Origin: Streptomyces sp. CB02261
GTDB taxonomy: Bacteria > Actinomycetota > Actinomycetes > Streptomycetales > Streptomycetaceae
Assembly (NCBI RefSeq): GCF_001905665.1
Contig: NZ_LIVX01000002.1
Coordinates: 135,420-199,419, forward strand
Length of the DNA stretch: 64,000 nt
Reading direction: 5' to 3'
The notes under the pieces: model-generated
Told to the model about the DNA's origin: nothing
Databases searched by the model: none
What the model saw: only the letters and a program-made list of their open reading frames with translations
Part shown: piece after piece, positions 16,880-25,688 of the stretch
How positions within the stretch are numbered: the first letter of the stretch is position 1
Layout: every line of letters begins with the position of its first letter
Position numbers and translations under genes: made by a program

Positions 16880-18115
16880 TCAGTTCGCGGAGAGCGAGGC
16901 CAGGTAGGCCGAGGTCTTCTCCGGCTCGTAGAAGAAGTTCTCGAAGTCCGACGGGTCGTTGAAGCCGTTCGCGAAGCGGTCGGCGGCGGGCTGGAGCTGG
17001 CCGGCCGCGCCGAGGAGGTTCAGGACGTGCTCCGGCGGCGGGGCCAGCATCGCGTTCGTCCACTTGGTGACGTGCTGGGCCGTCTTCCAGTAGCGGTCGA
17101 AGGCGCCCCGCATCCACTCCTCGTCGAAGGGCTGCTCGCCGCGCTCGACGATGGCGGCGAGGTACGCGGCGGCGCACTTCGACGCCGAGTTGGAGCCCTG
17201 GCCCGTGATCGGGTCGTTGGCGACGACGACGTCGGCGACACCGAGGACGAGGCCGCCGCCGGGGAGCCGGCCGATCGGGTTGCGGACGGTCGGGGCGTAC
17301 CGCCCGGCGAGGGTGCCGCCCGCGTCGGTCAGCTCGACCTTCGTGGCGCGCGCGTACTCCCAGGGCGTGAAGCGCTCCATCAGCTCCAGGGTCAGGGACA
17401 GGTGCTCAGCCGGGTCCTTGACGCCCTGGAAGGCGTCGAGCGGACCGCCGGGGACGCCCTCCCAGAAGAGGATGTCGGCACGGCCGCCCGTCGTGAGGGT
17501 CGGCATGACGAAGAGTTCGCCGACGCCCGGGACGATGTTGCAGCGGACCGCGTCGAAGTCCGGGTGCTCGGGACGGGGGCCGAGGCCGTGGACGTACGCG
17601 ACGGCCAGCGCGCGCTGCGGTTCGCTGTACGGCGAGCGGGAGGCGTCCCGGCCGAACATCGAGACCAGCTCGCCCTTGCCCGCCGCCACCAGCACCAGGT
17701 CGTAGCTGCGGGAGAAGTAGTCCAGGTCGCCGACGGCCGCGCCGTGTATCACCAGCTGGCCGCCGCGCTGGGCGAAGGTCTCCATCCAGCCGGCCATCTT
17801 GACCCGCTGGTCGACGGACTGGGCGTACCCGTCGAGCCTGCCGACCCAGTCGATCACCCGGCTGGAGTCGGGGCCGGCGACGGAGACGCCGAGGCCCTCG
17901 ATGCGGGGGGCCTGGGACTCCCAGAAGTTGAGGCCGAGGTCCCGCTCGTGCTGGAGCGCCGTGTCGAACATGCACTGCGTGGACATGACCCGGCCGGACC
18001 GGATCTCGTCCGCCGTCCGGTTCGACATGAGGGTGACCTCGTACCCCCCCGACTGGAGGCCGAGGGCGAGCTGCAGACCGGACTGGCCGGCGCCGACTAT
18101 GAGAATCTTCCGCAT
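16880..18115 (-). CDS. FAD-dependent monooxygenase, styrene monooxygenase StyA-like, 411 aa
   Basis: Predicted flavoprotein hydroxylase. The N-terminal Rossmann motif GAGQSGLQLALGL (about residues 7-19) binds FAD. Later motifs include VLVAAGKGEL (about 125-135) and a C-terminal VADVVVANDPITGQGSNSASK element (around 300-320) that is typical of StyA-type two-component monooxygenases. No flavin reductase gene is adjacent, so reduced flavin must come from elsewhere. It is 29 bp downstream of cvnD and on the same strand, so it is the fifth gene of the conservon operon. The substrate is unknown. Confidence 0.82.
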   Translation of the reverse strand: MRKILIVGAGQSGLQLALGLQSGGYEVTLMSNRTADEIRSGRVMSTQCMFDTALQHERDLGLNFWESQAPRIEGLGVSVAGPDSSRVIDWVGRLDGYAQSVDQRVKMAGWMETFAQRGGQLVIHGAAVGDLDYFSRSYDLVLVAAGKGELVSMFGRDASRSPYSEPQRALAVAYVHGLGPRPEHPDFDAVRCNIVPGVGELFVMPTLTTGGRADILFWEGVPGGPLDAFQGVKDPAEHLSLTLELMERFTPWEYARATKVELTDAGGTLAGRYAPTVRNPIGRLPGGGLVLGVADVVVANDPITGQGSNSASKCAAAYLAAIVERGEQPFDEEWMRGAFDRYWKTAQHVTKWTNAMLAPPPEHVLNLLGAAGQLQPAADRFANGFNDPSDFENFFYEPEKTSAYLASLSAN

Positions 18116-18144
18116 GGGTGGTGCTCCTGGCGTGACGGGGAGAA

Positions 18145-18852
18145 CTATTCGGGGGTGGCTTCGAGCGCGTGCGCGACCATGGCGAGCAGGCTCTCGACGA
18201 CGCTGTACCGCTTGCGCGCGTCCATGATCACCACGGGTACGTGCGGCGGCACGGTCAGAGCCTCCCTGACGTCCTCCGCCTCGAACGCCTCGGTGCCCTC
18301 GAAGTGGTTGACGGCCACGATGTACGGAAGTCCGCAGCTCTCGAAGTAGTCGAGGGCCGGGAAGCAGTCGGTGAGCCGCCGGGTGTCCGCGAGCACGATC
18401 GCGCCGATCGCGCCGCGCACCAGGTCGTCCCACATGAACCAGAAACGCTGCTGTCCCGGCGTACCGAAGACGTACAGCACCAGGTCGTTGTCGAGCGTGA
18501 TCCGGCCGAAGTCCATCGCCACGGTGGTGGTGAGCTTGTCCGGGGTGGCGGTGAGGTCGTCGGTGTCCTCGCTCGCCCGCGTCATCAGCGCCTCGGTCTG
18601 GAGCGGGGTGATCTCCGAGACCGCGCGGACGAAGGTGGTCTTGCCGACGCCGAAGCCGCCCGCGACGACGATCTTCGTCGCGATCGGGGCTCGGGTGTGG
18701 TCGAGCTGCCAGTCCTGTGCGCCGTCCTCCGCGTCCGGGCCGGCGGTATCCCTCCGGAACAGATCGGTCTCGGGAGCCTGGGGCTGCGCGGGTACGCCCG
18801 CCACCGACGGCGATTCGGAGACGGCGGAGGCGTCAGAGACGACGGAGTCCAC
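18145..18852 (-). CDS. cvnD: Conservon GTP/ATP-binding protein CvnD, 235 aa
   Basis: Small Ras-like (MglA-like) GTPase of a Streptomyces conservon. The P-loop GGFGVGKT spans about residues 65-72, followed by DFGRITLDNDLVLYVFGTPGQQRF with the G3 element FGTPGQ, and NHFEG in place of the usual NKxD. The N-terminal 45 residues are polar and poorly conserved in type; the true start may be further inside. It overlaps cvnC by 20 bp. Conservon proteins form a membrane-associated signalling complex with CvnA, CvnB and CvnC. Confidence 0.88.
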   Translation of the reverse strand: MDSVVSDASAVSESPSVAGVPAQPQAPETDLFRRDTAGPDAEDGAQDWQLDHTRAPIATKIVVAGGFGVGKTTFVRAVSEITPLQTEALMTRASEDTDDLTATPDKLTTTVAMDFGRITLDNDLVLYVFGTPGQQRFWFMWDDLVRGAIGAIVLADTRRLTDCFPALDYFESCGLPYIVAVNHFEGTEAFEAEDVREALTVPPHVPVVIMDARKRYSVVESLLAMVAHALEATPE

Positions 18853-19255
18853 TCAGCACCCTTTCGAGGAGCGCGCGGTCGGGCTGGCCGGTGCCGTGAC
18901 CGGTCCCGTACACACGGATCTTTCCCTGGTCGGCCAGGTCGCTGAGCAGCACCCTGACGACCCCCAACGGCATCTTCAACAGAGCGGAGATCTCCGCGAC
19001 CGTCCGCATGCGGCGGCAGATCTCGACGATGGCCCGCATCTCCGGCATCAGTCCGCGGGCGCCGGGCCCGCCGTCCGTCAGGACCTTGCGCACGGCGGGC
19101 GCTTCGAGCGCCGCCACGAAGGTCTCGACGAGCAGGACGTGGCCGAAGCGGGTGCGACCGCCGGTCAGCGAGTACGGGCGTACGCGCGCGGGGCGCCGCC
19201 CGTCTCCCCGTACCGGCAGACGATGGGCGGGATACCCCGAGGAAAGTGACGTCAC
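18833..19255 (-). CDS. cvnC: Conservon protein CvnC, DUF742, 140 aa
   Basis: DUF742 winged-helix-like protein. Recognisable segments are RVRPYSLTGGRTRF near residue 23 and the helix-turn-helix-like AEISALLKMPLGVVRVLLSDLADQGKI further on. The GTG start overlaps the cvnB stop as GTGA. The 140-aa length is usual for CvnC. Belongs to the cvnABCD operon. Confidence 0.9.
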   Translation of the reverse strand: MTSLSSGYPAHRLPVRGDGRRPARVRPYSLTGGRTRFGHVLLVETFVAALEAPAVRKVLTDGGPGARGLMPEMRAIVEICRRMRTVAEISALLKMPLGVVRVLLSDLADQGKIRVYGTGHGTGQPDRALLERVLSGLRRL

Positions 19256-19743
19256 TGGGTGCTCTCCATCGATTTGCGCAGCTCGCTGCGGACTTCGGGG
19301 GTGAGTACGTGACCGGCGCGCCCCACGAAGAGCGCCATGTGGTACGCCACGACGCTCATGTCGCAGTCGGGCGTGGCGTGCACGCCGAGCAGCGAGCCGT
19401 CGCTGATCGACATGACGAAGACACTGCCCTCCTCCATCGCCACCATGGTCTGCTTGACCCCGCCGCCGTCCATGAGCCGGGCGGCGCCGATGGTCAGGCT
19501 GCCGATGCCGGAGACGATGGTGGCCAGGTCGGCGCTGGAGCCGCGCGGCCCGTCGGGACGGCCGGCTTCGGCGGCGGCCGTCGTGCTCTGCTGGATGGCC
19601 GGGTCGGACGAGAGCAGCAGCAGGCCGTCCGAGGACACGACGGCGACCGACCGGACCCCGGGCACCTCCTCCACCAGGTTTCCCAGCAGCCATTGCAGGT
19701 TGCGGGCTTCCGTGCTCAGTCCGAACGTTCCCGTCGCAGTCAA
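19252..19743 (-). CDS. cvnB: Conservon protein CvnB, roadblock/LC7 domain, 163 aa
   Basis: Roadblock/LC7 (MglB-like) protein, a predicted GTPase-activating or scaffold partner for CvnD. The core ARNLQWLLGNLVEEVPGVRSV followed by VVSSDGLLLLSS is characteristic. A Gly/Ser insertion (about 55-75) makes it a little longer than many CvnB proteins. The ATG overlaps the cvnA stop (ATGA). Confidence 0.92.
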   Translation of the reverse strand: MTATGTFGLSTEARNLQWLLGNLVEEVPGVRSVAVVSSDGLLLLSSDPAIQQSTTAAAEAGRPDGPRGSSADLATIVSGIGSLTIGAARLMDGGGVKQTMVAMEEGSVFVMSISDGSLLGVHATPDCDMSVVAYHMALFVGRAGHVLTPEVRSELRKSMESTQ

Positions 19744-22694
19744 CTGCGTGCCTCCTCGACTGTGTCCCCCGTCATCTCCTCTGTACGTGCAGGCCTTACG
19801 TCTTCTATCCGCCCCGAGTCCAGCTCCGCCTCGACGTCACGGCGTCCGGCCTCGGCGCCCTTGTGGAAGCCGCCGAGCCGGCGGCGCAGGGCCTCCGCGT
19901 CCACGCCGCCCTGGCGGGGCGTGGTGGCGGGGCCGGCCGGGCGGACCACCTGCGGGGTGCGCTTCGGCAGGCCCTTGTCCGTGACCCGCTCCCACTGGGC
20001 GGCGCGCGGTCCGGGGACCGGCGCCTCGGTGGCCGGCTGGTCGGTGGCCGGCTCCGGGTGGGCGGGCTCGCCGTAGGCGGGCTCGGGCTGTACGGGCTCC
20101 GGGTGGGCGGGCTCGCCGTAGGCGGGCTCCTCGTGCGGGGCCGGGTCGGCGGCGCGCTCGTGGGCGTCCGGCTCCGGCGGCGGGTCGGGCAGCCGGACCT
20201 GGAGCGTGGTCTCGGCGACCGACTCCCGGAGGGGGGTGGGCTCCTCGTACGCGGGGGCGGGCTCCTCGTACGCCGGCTCGGGCGCGTGCGGAGCCTCCAG
20301 GGGCGGCTCCGGGGCGGGCTCCCGCTCCTCCTTCGCCGCGTTCACCTGCGCCGCCAGGAACGCCCGCTCCGCCGCCTCGACGAGCGGGTCGCGGTTCCGG
20401 GACGGCAGCGTGTTGGAGTTGGCCTCGGCTACCGAGCCGGGCAGCTGGAGCGCGGGCGCCGCGCCACCGGCCCGTACGGGCTCCGTCACCGCGCTCGGCG
20501 GGGCGGTGGGCAGCAGGGGCTCCGGCAGGACCACGACCGCCGCCGTGCCGCCCGGCTTCTGCTCCCGCAGTTCGACGCGGACGCCGTGGCGGGCGGCGAG
20601 CAGGGCGATGACCCGCATGCCCAGGCCCTCGCCTTCGAAGGCGGACGGGTCGGCCTCGGCCAGGCGCGCGTTGATCTCAGCGAGGCGAGAGGCCGTCATG
20701 CCGATGCCCGCGTCCTGCACGGAGAGCATCACCTCGCCGGACTCCAGGAGCCAGCCGGAGAGCTGGACCTCGGCGTCGGGCGGCGAGAAGGACGTCGCGT
20801 TCTCCAGGAGTTCCGCGATCAGGTGGCTCAGGTCGTCCGCGGCGAAGCCGGCGATCTGGGCGTGCGGCGGGAGGGACTGGATGGTGACCCGCTCGTACCG
20901 CTCGATCTCGCTGACGGCGGCGCGGAGCACGTCGACGAGCGGGACGGGCCCGGCGTGGCCGTGGACGTGCTCGTGGCCGGCGAGGACGAGGAGGTTCTCG
21001 CTGTGGCGGCGCATGACGGTCGCCATGTGGTCGAGCTTGAAGAGCGTCGCGAGGCGGTCCGGGTCCTGCTCGCGCTCCTCCAGCTTCTCGATGACGCCGA
21101 GCTGGCGCTCGACGAGCCCGAGGCTGCGCAGCGAGAGGTTGACGAAGGTGTGGTGGACGGTGCTCCTGAGCCGTTCGAGGTCGGCGGTGAGGAGGGCGAC
21201 CTGGCCCTGGAGTTCGGCGCGCTGGGTGGCGAGTTCGGCGCCGAGTGCCTCCTTGGCGGCGGCGAGGTCGGCCTGGCCGTCGGTGAGCCGCTCGGTGTGC
21301 GCGGCGAGGCCGGAGAGCTTCCCGTGCAGGGTGTTGAGGGAGCGGACGACCTGGGCGAACTCGTCGTTGCGGCCGGTGAAGCGGACCGGCTCCTCGGTGT
21401 GCGGCGCGGGGGCTCCGGCGAGCCGGGCGGCGCCGATGCGGAGCACGGCGAGCGGCCGGGTGAGGGTGCGGGCGACGTAGGTGGAGATGCCGACCGCGAC
21501 GAGGAGACAGCCGCCGAGGAAGGCGATGCGCAGTTCCAGGGCGGTGACGTCGTCGTCGCGGAGCGCGCCGAGCTGTTCGACCCGCTCGGCGGCGAGGGCG
21601 GACTCGACGCCCCGCATCTGCTCGATGCGGGCGGAGAGCGCGGCCTCCAGGGCGGCCCGGTCGGTCTCGCGCTCGGCCTCGGTCAGCCGGGGCTGGTCGG
21701 TGAGGGAGGCGAGGGACCGCTCGGCGGCCTTGACGTCGGGTCCGGCGACGGTGCCGGCGAGGGAGTCGCGGGCGGCGGCTCCGGCGGCCTGGTCGAAGTC
21801 GCCGAGGGCGGCGAGTTCACGGACCCGGGCCTGCTGGGCGGCGGCGGTGAGGAGGTCACGGGCCCGCTCGGCCTCGGCAGCGCCCTCGGGCACGTCGGGG
21901 ACGTAGGAGTCGGTCTCCGGGTCGTAGTGGACGTCCCCGGTGGGCTCGGGCTGCGGTACGGAGAGCGCGGCGAGGAGCAGGCCGCGGGTGGCGGAGGCCT
22001 GTTCGACGGCGCGGCCGAGGGCGGCGGGGGCGCGGGTGGCCTCGGTGAGCGCGGTGTCGGCGGCGCGGGCCGGGGTCTTGTCGGCCAGTTCGTCGGCGAG
22101 GGCCTGGAGCTTGGTGATGACCTCGGTGTACGCCCGGTGGGCCTCCAGGGCCGTGCCCTTGCCGGTGAGGGCGGCGCGGCGGACGGAGGGGACGCCGGCG
22201 AGGTCGCGGCGGAGTTCGGCGGGGGCGGCGGGGCGGATCTCGTCGATCTGCCGGTCGACCCGGGTGGACCGGGTGCTGGTGACGCGGCGCTCGTCCTCGG
22301 GGTCGCCGCTCTGGGCGTCGCGGCCGGCGGCGATGTACGCGACGACCTCGTCGCGCTCGTCGGCGAGCGAGTGGGCCAGGGTGACGGCCTGCCGGTCGAG
22401 TTCGGCGAGGGTGACCAGGCTCTGGGAGTCGGTGAGCTCGGTGGAGGCGGTGAGGACCGCGGGTGCTCCGGCGACGAGGACCGTGATGCCGACGAGGGCG
22501 ACGCCGGCGACGAGGCGGTTGCGGACGCGCTTGGGGCGGCCGGCGGGGGCGCTGCCCGGGGTGCTGCCGGCCGTGGCGGCGCCGTCGGCGGTCGCCGTGG
22601 CGGCGCCGTCGTCCGGGGTCGGAGTCACACCGGGGGTCTGGCTCCGCGCGCCGTTCTTGCTCCGAGGCCGCTTCATCTGCACCGGTGCTCGCAT
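19740..22694 (-). CDS. cvnA: Conservon sensor-kinase-like protein CvnA, 984 aa
   Basis: Large membrane histidine-kinase-like protein. The N terminus is a Pro/Ala-rich cytoplasmic stretch, then TM1 (about 45-65), an extracytoplasmic nitrate-sensing-type helical domain, TM2 (near IAFLGGCLLVAVGISTYVA), HAMP, a coiled region with KLDHMATVMRRHSENLLVLAG, and an HATPase domain (N box ELLENATSFSP, G1 QDAGIGMT, G2 GLGMRVIALLA). The C-terminal 230 residues are disordered and Glu/Pro-rich with EPAYGEPAHPEP repeats. Start is taken as the ATG at 22694; 22673 or 22715 are alternatives as no clear ribosome-binding site was seen. Confidence 0.88.
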   Translation of the reverse strand: MRAPVQMKRPRSKNGARSQTPGVTPTPDDGAATATADGAATAGSTPGSAPAGRPKRVRNRLVAGVALVGITVLVAGAPAVLTASTELTDSQSLVTLAELDRQAVTLAHSLADERDEVVAYIAAGRDAQSGDPEDERRVTSTRSTRVDRQIDEIRPAAPAELRRDLAGVPSVRRAALTGKGTALEAHRAYTEVITKLQALADELADKTPARAADTALTEATRAPAALGRAVEQASATRGLLLAALSVPQPEPTGDVHYDPETDSYVPDVPEGAAEAERARDLLTAAAQQARVRELAALGDFDQAAGAAARDSLAGTVAGPDVKAAERSLASLTDQPRLTEAERETDRAALEAALSARIEQMRGVESALAAERVEQLGALRDDDVTALELRIAFLGGCLLVAVGISTYVARTLTRPLAVLRIGAARLAGAPAPHTEEPVRFTGRNDEFAQVVRSLNTLHGKLSGLAAHTERLTDGQADLAAAKEALGAELATQRAELQGQVALLTADLERLRSTVHHTFVNLSLRSLGLVERQLGVIEKLEEREQDPDRLATLFKLDHMATVMRRHSENLLVLAGHEHVHGHAGPVPLVDVLRAAVSEIERYERVTIQSLPPHAQIAGFAADDLSHLIAELLENATSFSPPDAEVQLSGWLLESGEVMLSVQDAGIGMTASRLAEINARLAEADPSAFEGEGLGMRVIALLAARHGVRVELREQKPGGTAAVVVLPEPLLPTAPPSAVTEPVRAGGAAPALQLPGSVAEANSNTLPSRNRDPLVEAAERAFLAAQVNAAKEEREPAPEPPLEAPHAPEPAYEEPAPAYEEPTPLRESVAETTLQVRLPDPPPEPDAHERAADPAPHEEPAYGEPAHPEPVQPEPAYGEPAHPEPATDQPATEAPVPGPRAAQWERVTDKGLPKRTPQVVRPAGPATTPRQGGVDAEALRRRLGGFHKGAEAGRRDVEAELDSGRIEDVRPARTEEMTGDTVEEARS

Positions 22695-23065
22695 TCTTGA
22701 CTCGTCCGCCCACAAAGCAGAGATGACGGCCGGTCATATGGAGCGCCCCCACCCCTGGTACGGCTTCCGACCATTCCAGCGCTTCTGGGAAGGGGGCGCG
22801 CATCGGCCGCTCCGCCACCCGAACGAGTGAACAACACTCCTGAGTTGGCGAACAAGTTCTCCGGGCGGGGCCGAAGGGCCCGGCGGGGCCCCCGGTTGGA
22901 TCTTCCGCGCGGGCTTTGGCAGGATGCCCGCCCGCAGCTTCGCGGAAGTGCTCGTTCCGTCTCTCGTGTTCTCGCCGCCGGGTTGGTACAGGCCATTTCC
23001 GGTGATTTGCAGGTCCGGTGAAGGAGTACGCCGGGCGGCGCGCCGGGCCGGGCACACTGGTGGCC
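22695..23065. promoter_or_regulatory. Divergent promoter region of cvnA and the PP2C-like gene
   Basis: 371 bases without a gene. A small palindrome ATGAC-GGCCG-GTCAT occurs at 22723-22737, about 30 bases upstream of the cvnA start. A purine-rich GTGAAGGAG is at 23018-23026. No further repeats or clear -35/-10 boxes were recognised. Confidence 0.4.
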
Positions 23066-23857
23066 ATGCGCAGCGATGTCGCCTCCCTCCCCGGCAGCCC
23101 CGAACGCCCCAACGAGGACTGGGTGGCCGCCGTGCTGCCCGCCTCGGGCAGCGGGGGAACCGTGGTCCTCCTCGACGGCGTCACACCCCCCGCCGGTGAT
23201 GACGGTTGTGTGCACACCGTGCCGTGGTTCACGGCGCGACTGGGCGGAGCTTTGACCGAACTGTCCGCTTCCCGGCCGGACATGCCCCTCTCCGGGATCC
23301 TGGCGCTGGCGATCCGGCGCACCGCGGACGCCCACCGCGACACCTGTGACCTTTCTCACGTGCGTACGCCTCAGGCGACGGTGGTGCTCGCGCGGTGGGA
23401 CGACACCTCGGTCGACCACCTCGTCCTCTCCGACTCCGTCCTCCTCCTGGAGGCCCCGGACGGGGCGGTACGGGCGGTGCTCGACGACCGGCTCGACCGG
23501 GTGCCGGACGAGATCCTGCGCTCCCGGGCGGCGACGGACCGGCTCCGGAACCAGGAGGGCGGCTTCTTCACCGCGGCGGCCGACCCGGCGGTCGCGGAGC
23601 GGGCGGTGACCGGGACGACCCCGCGCGGGGAGGTGCGGTCCCTGGCCGCCCTCACGGACGGGGCGAGCCGCTGGGTGGAGCTGTTCGCCGGGGGCGACTG
23701 GACGGACTGCCACGCCGTCCTGCGCAAGGAGGGGTCGCTCGGCCTGCTCCACCGGGTGCGGGCCCTGGAGGTGGCGGACGAGCCGGCGGGCGGGCTGCGG
23801 CGCTGGAAGCGGCACGACGACGCGACGGCGGCGTACGTGGAGCTGTCCCGGTCCTGA
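23066..23857 (+). CDS. PP2C-like serine/threonine phosphatase-fold protein, 263 aa
   Basis: The fold is suggested by the early PNEDWVA and VVLLDGVTPP segments (metal-ligand motifs of PP2C look like these), the central ARWDDTSVDHLVLSDSVLLL and the later LAALTDGASRW, which resembles the PP2C DG motif. Several usual acidic residues are not clearly present, so catalysis is uncertain. No transmembrane helix. The ATG at 23066 is preferred; a GTG at 23018 is in frame. It is divergent from the conservon and convergent with a MarR gene with only 4 bp between stops. Confidence 0.65.
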   Translation: MRSDVASLPGSPERPNEDWVAAVLPASGSGGTVVLLDGVTPPAGDDGCVHTVPWFTARLGGALTELSASRPDMPLSGILALAIRRTADAHRDTCDLSHVRTPQATVVLARWDDTSVDHLVLSDSVLLLEAPDGAVRAVLDDRLDRVPDEILRSRAATDRLRNQEGGFFTAAADPAVAERAVTGTTPRGEVRSLAALTDGASRWVELFAGGDWTDCHAVLRKEGSLGLLHRVRALEVADEPAGGLRRWKRHDDATAAYVELSRS

Positions 23858-23861
23858 GCGG

Positions 23862-24434
23862 TCAGCCCTCGAACCGGACGTTGAAGTGGTTCAGGAGCCG
23901 GGCGAGTTCGGCGACCTCGGTGCGGTCCCAGTCGGCGAGCTTGCGGACGTACCGCTCGCGCCGGGCGTCCCGTACGCGCCGGAAGCGGTTCCGGCCCTCG
24001 TCCGTGAGCCGGACCAGGGAGGCCCGGCCGTCGGCGGGGTCGGGGTCGCGGGCGACGAGCCCGAGGTCCTCGAGGGCCCGGAGCTGCCGGCTCATGGTCG
24101 CCTTGCCGACGCCGAAGTACCCGGCGAGCTCGGTGGCCCGCTGGGGGCCTGCGTCGTCGAGCCGTACGAACAGCCCGTAGGCGGCGGGCTCCAGTTCGGG
24201 GTGGACCTCACGGGCCATCTCGCCGGACTGGGCGCGGGCACGGCGCAGGAAGACCGCGAGCTCGCGTTCGAGCGCGAGGAAGACCCGGTCGACACCGGCG
24301 GTGGCCGGGGTGCCCTGGCCGTGCTCCCCGCCCGCCGGGTCCTCGGCGGGCCGGGCGCCCGTCGGGGCGTCGCCGGGCGGCGGGACCCGGCCTTCGCCGG
24401 CCGTACCGCTGCCGTGCACGTCAGCATCACCCAC
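23862..24434 (-). CDS. MarR-family regulator, 190 aa
   Basis: Winged-helix repressor. The DNA-binding region is ATELAGYFGVGKATMSRQLRALEDLGLVARD (about 98-128) followed by the wing D-x-R-A-S-LVRLTDEG. The first 45 residues are Gly/Pro-rich and probably disordered. Divergent from the GH25 muramidase gene with 230 bp between them; that intergenic stretch contains GAAA-G-TTTC at 24473-24481, a possible small operator. Target unknown. Confidence 0.85.
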   Translation of the reverse strand: MGDADVHGSGTAGEGRVPPPGDAPTGARPAEDPAGGEHGQGTPATAGVDRVFLALERELAVFLRRARAQSGEMAREVHPELEPAAYGLFVRLDDAGPQRATELAGYFGVGKATMSRQLRALEDLGLVARDPDPADGRASLVRLTDEGRNRFRRVRDARRERYVRKLADWDRTEVAELARLLNHFNVRFEG

Positions 24435-24664
24435 GCGTTCTCCCGGTGACCCGCGGCAGCTTTCCGGCCGCTGAAAGTTTCCTCCGGCCGAGGCGATCGC
24501 CGCAGCTCCCCCAGTATTTCGCAGGAGTAGACCAACGGCGGTACCCGGCCCCTCTTCCGCCCACCGGGTCTACGTGCGTAGCGTCACTCCCGGCAACAAC
24601 CTGACATGTCCACACCAGGGGCCTGCCGACCTCGCTCCCCCACCGATCCTCTCGGAGGCACGGA

Positions 24665-25495
24665 ATGCGTGTGCACAGATCCGGAACGACCCTCGCCGGC
24701 GCCGCCCTCGCGGCCCTGGCCCTCCTCCTCCCCCTCGCCGGACCCGCCGGCGCCGCCCAGGACCCGGGCGCCCGCCAGGTCCCCGCGCGGGGTTCCGCCA
24801 GCATGGGCATGGGCGTGCTCGCACACGACGGGCGCGACGGGGCGCCCGGTGGGATCTCGGCCCAGGCCGTCCAGACGGAGGGCGTGGACGTCTCCAGCCA
24901 CCAGGGGAACGTCGCCTGGTCCACGCTGTGGAACAGCGGCGTCAGGTGGGCCTACGTCAAGGCGACGGAGGGCACCTACTACAAGAACACCTACTTCACG
25001 CAGCAGTACAACGGCTCGTACGCCGTCGGCATGATCCGCGGCACGTACCACTTCGCGACCCCGGACACGACGACCGGCGCGGCCCAGGCCGACTACTTCG
25101 TCAACAACGGCGGCGGCTGGTCGAAGGACGGCAGGACGCTGCCGGGCGTGCTCGACATCGAGTGGAACCCGTACGGGGCGACCTGCTACGGCAAGACCCA
25201 GGCCGGGATGGTGGCCTGGATCCGCGATTTCGTGAACCGGTACAAATACCGCACGGGCCGCGACGCCGTGATCTACACGGCGACGAGCTGGTGGACCCAG
25301 TGCACCGGCAACTACGCGGGCTTCGGGTCGACCAACCCGCTGTGGGTCGCGCGGTACGCCTCCACCGTGGGCGAACTCCCGGCCGGCTGGCTGTACTACA
25401 CGATGTGGCAGTACACCTCGACCGGCCCGACGGTCGGCGACCACAACCACTTCAACGGCGACCTCTCGCGCGTGCAGGCCCTCGCGAACGGCTGA
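24665..25495 (+). CDS. Secreted GH25 lysozyme (muramidase), 276 aa
   Basis: Exported N,O-diacetylmuramidase-type enzyme cutting the MurNAc-GlcNAc bond. A signal peptide with AGPAGAA cleavage region (about residues 1-30) and a spacer to about 72 precede the GH25 barrel: EGVDVSSHQGNV at the start (catalytic Asp), WAYVKATEG, YHFATP, and VLDIEWNPY (catalytic acid Glu region). The barrel ends the protein; there is no separate wall-binding domain. Resembles Streptomyces secreted lysozymes of the cellosyl type. CGGAGG precedes the ATG. Confidence 0.93.
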   Translation: MRVHRSGTTLAGAALAALALLLPLAGPAGAAQDPGARQVPARGSASMGMGVLAHDGRDGAPGGISAQAVQTEGVDVSSHQGNVAWSTLWNSGVRWAYVKATEGTYYKNTYFTQQYNGSYAVGMIRGTYHFATPDTTTGAAQADYFVNNGGGWSKDGRTLPGVLDIEWNPYGATCYGKTQAGMVAWIRDFVNRYKYRTGRDAVIYTATSWWTQCTGNYAGFGSTNPLWVARYASTVGELPAGWLYYTMWQYTSTGPTVGDHNHFNGDLSRVQALANG

Positions 25496-25511
25496 CGGCC
25501 CCTTCACTCCA

Positions 25512-25557
25512 CGGCGGTCCCCGGGTGCGCGGCGCCCCGGGGGCCGCCGCGGCTTTT
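25512..25557 (+). terminator. Rho-independent-like terminator of the muramidase gene
   Basis: A 14-bp stem (CGGCGGTCCCCGGG at 25512-25525 with 25536-25549, one G-U pair) with a 10-base loop is followed by CGGCTTTTT, a T-run uncommon in this genome. Confidence 0.85.
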
Positions 25558-25575
25558 TCGGCCCACCCCCTTGCC

Positions 25576-25593
25576 CATTGGTATGGACCAATG
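25576..25593. promoter_or_regulatory. DasR-type responsive element (dre-like) upstream of the LPMO gene
   Basis: CATTGGT-ATGG-ACCAATG is a perfect 7-bp inverted repeat 96 bases before the LPMO start. It closely follows the dre consensus of the N-acetylglucosamine-sensing repressor DasR (TGGTCTAGACCA core), differing in the centre. Established knowledge: DasR controls many Streptomyces chitin-utilisation genes. Confidence 0.65.
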
Positions 25594-25688
25594 CGACGCT
25601 CTACGGCGTTCGCACGGAATTCAACTTCCGTGCGTCCCGCGCGCGTTGCTCGTCCCGTCCTCCCCCACGCACGAGAGAGAGCCCCCGC

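Noticed and set aside
19863..22700. Open frame of about 945 codons on the + strand opposite cvnA
   Set aside because: Shadow of CvnA; low-complexity Gly/Val/Glu translation, no start context.
24473..24481. GAAA-G-TTTC palindrome as a specific sugar-repressor operator
   Set aside because: Too short and isolated to assign to any known regulator; mentioned only with the MarR gene.
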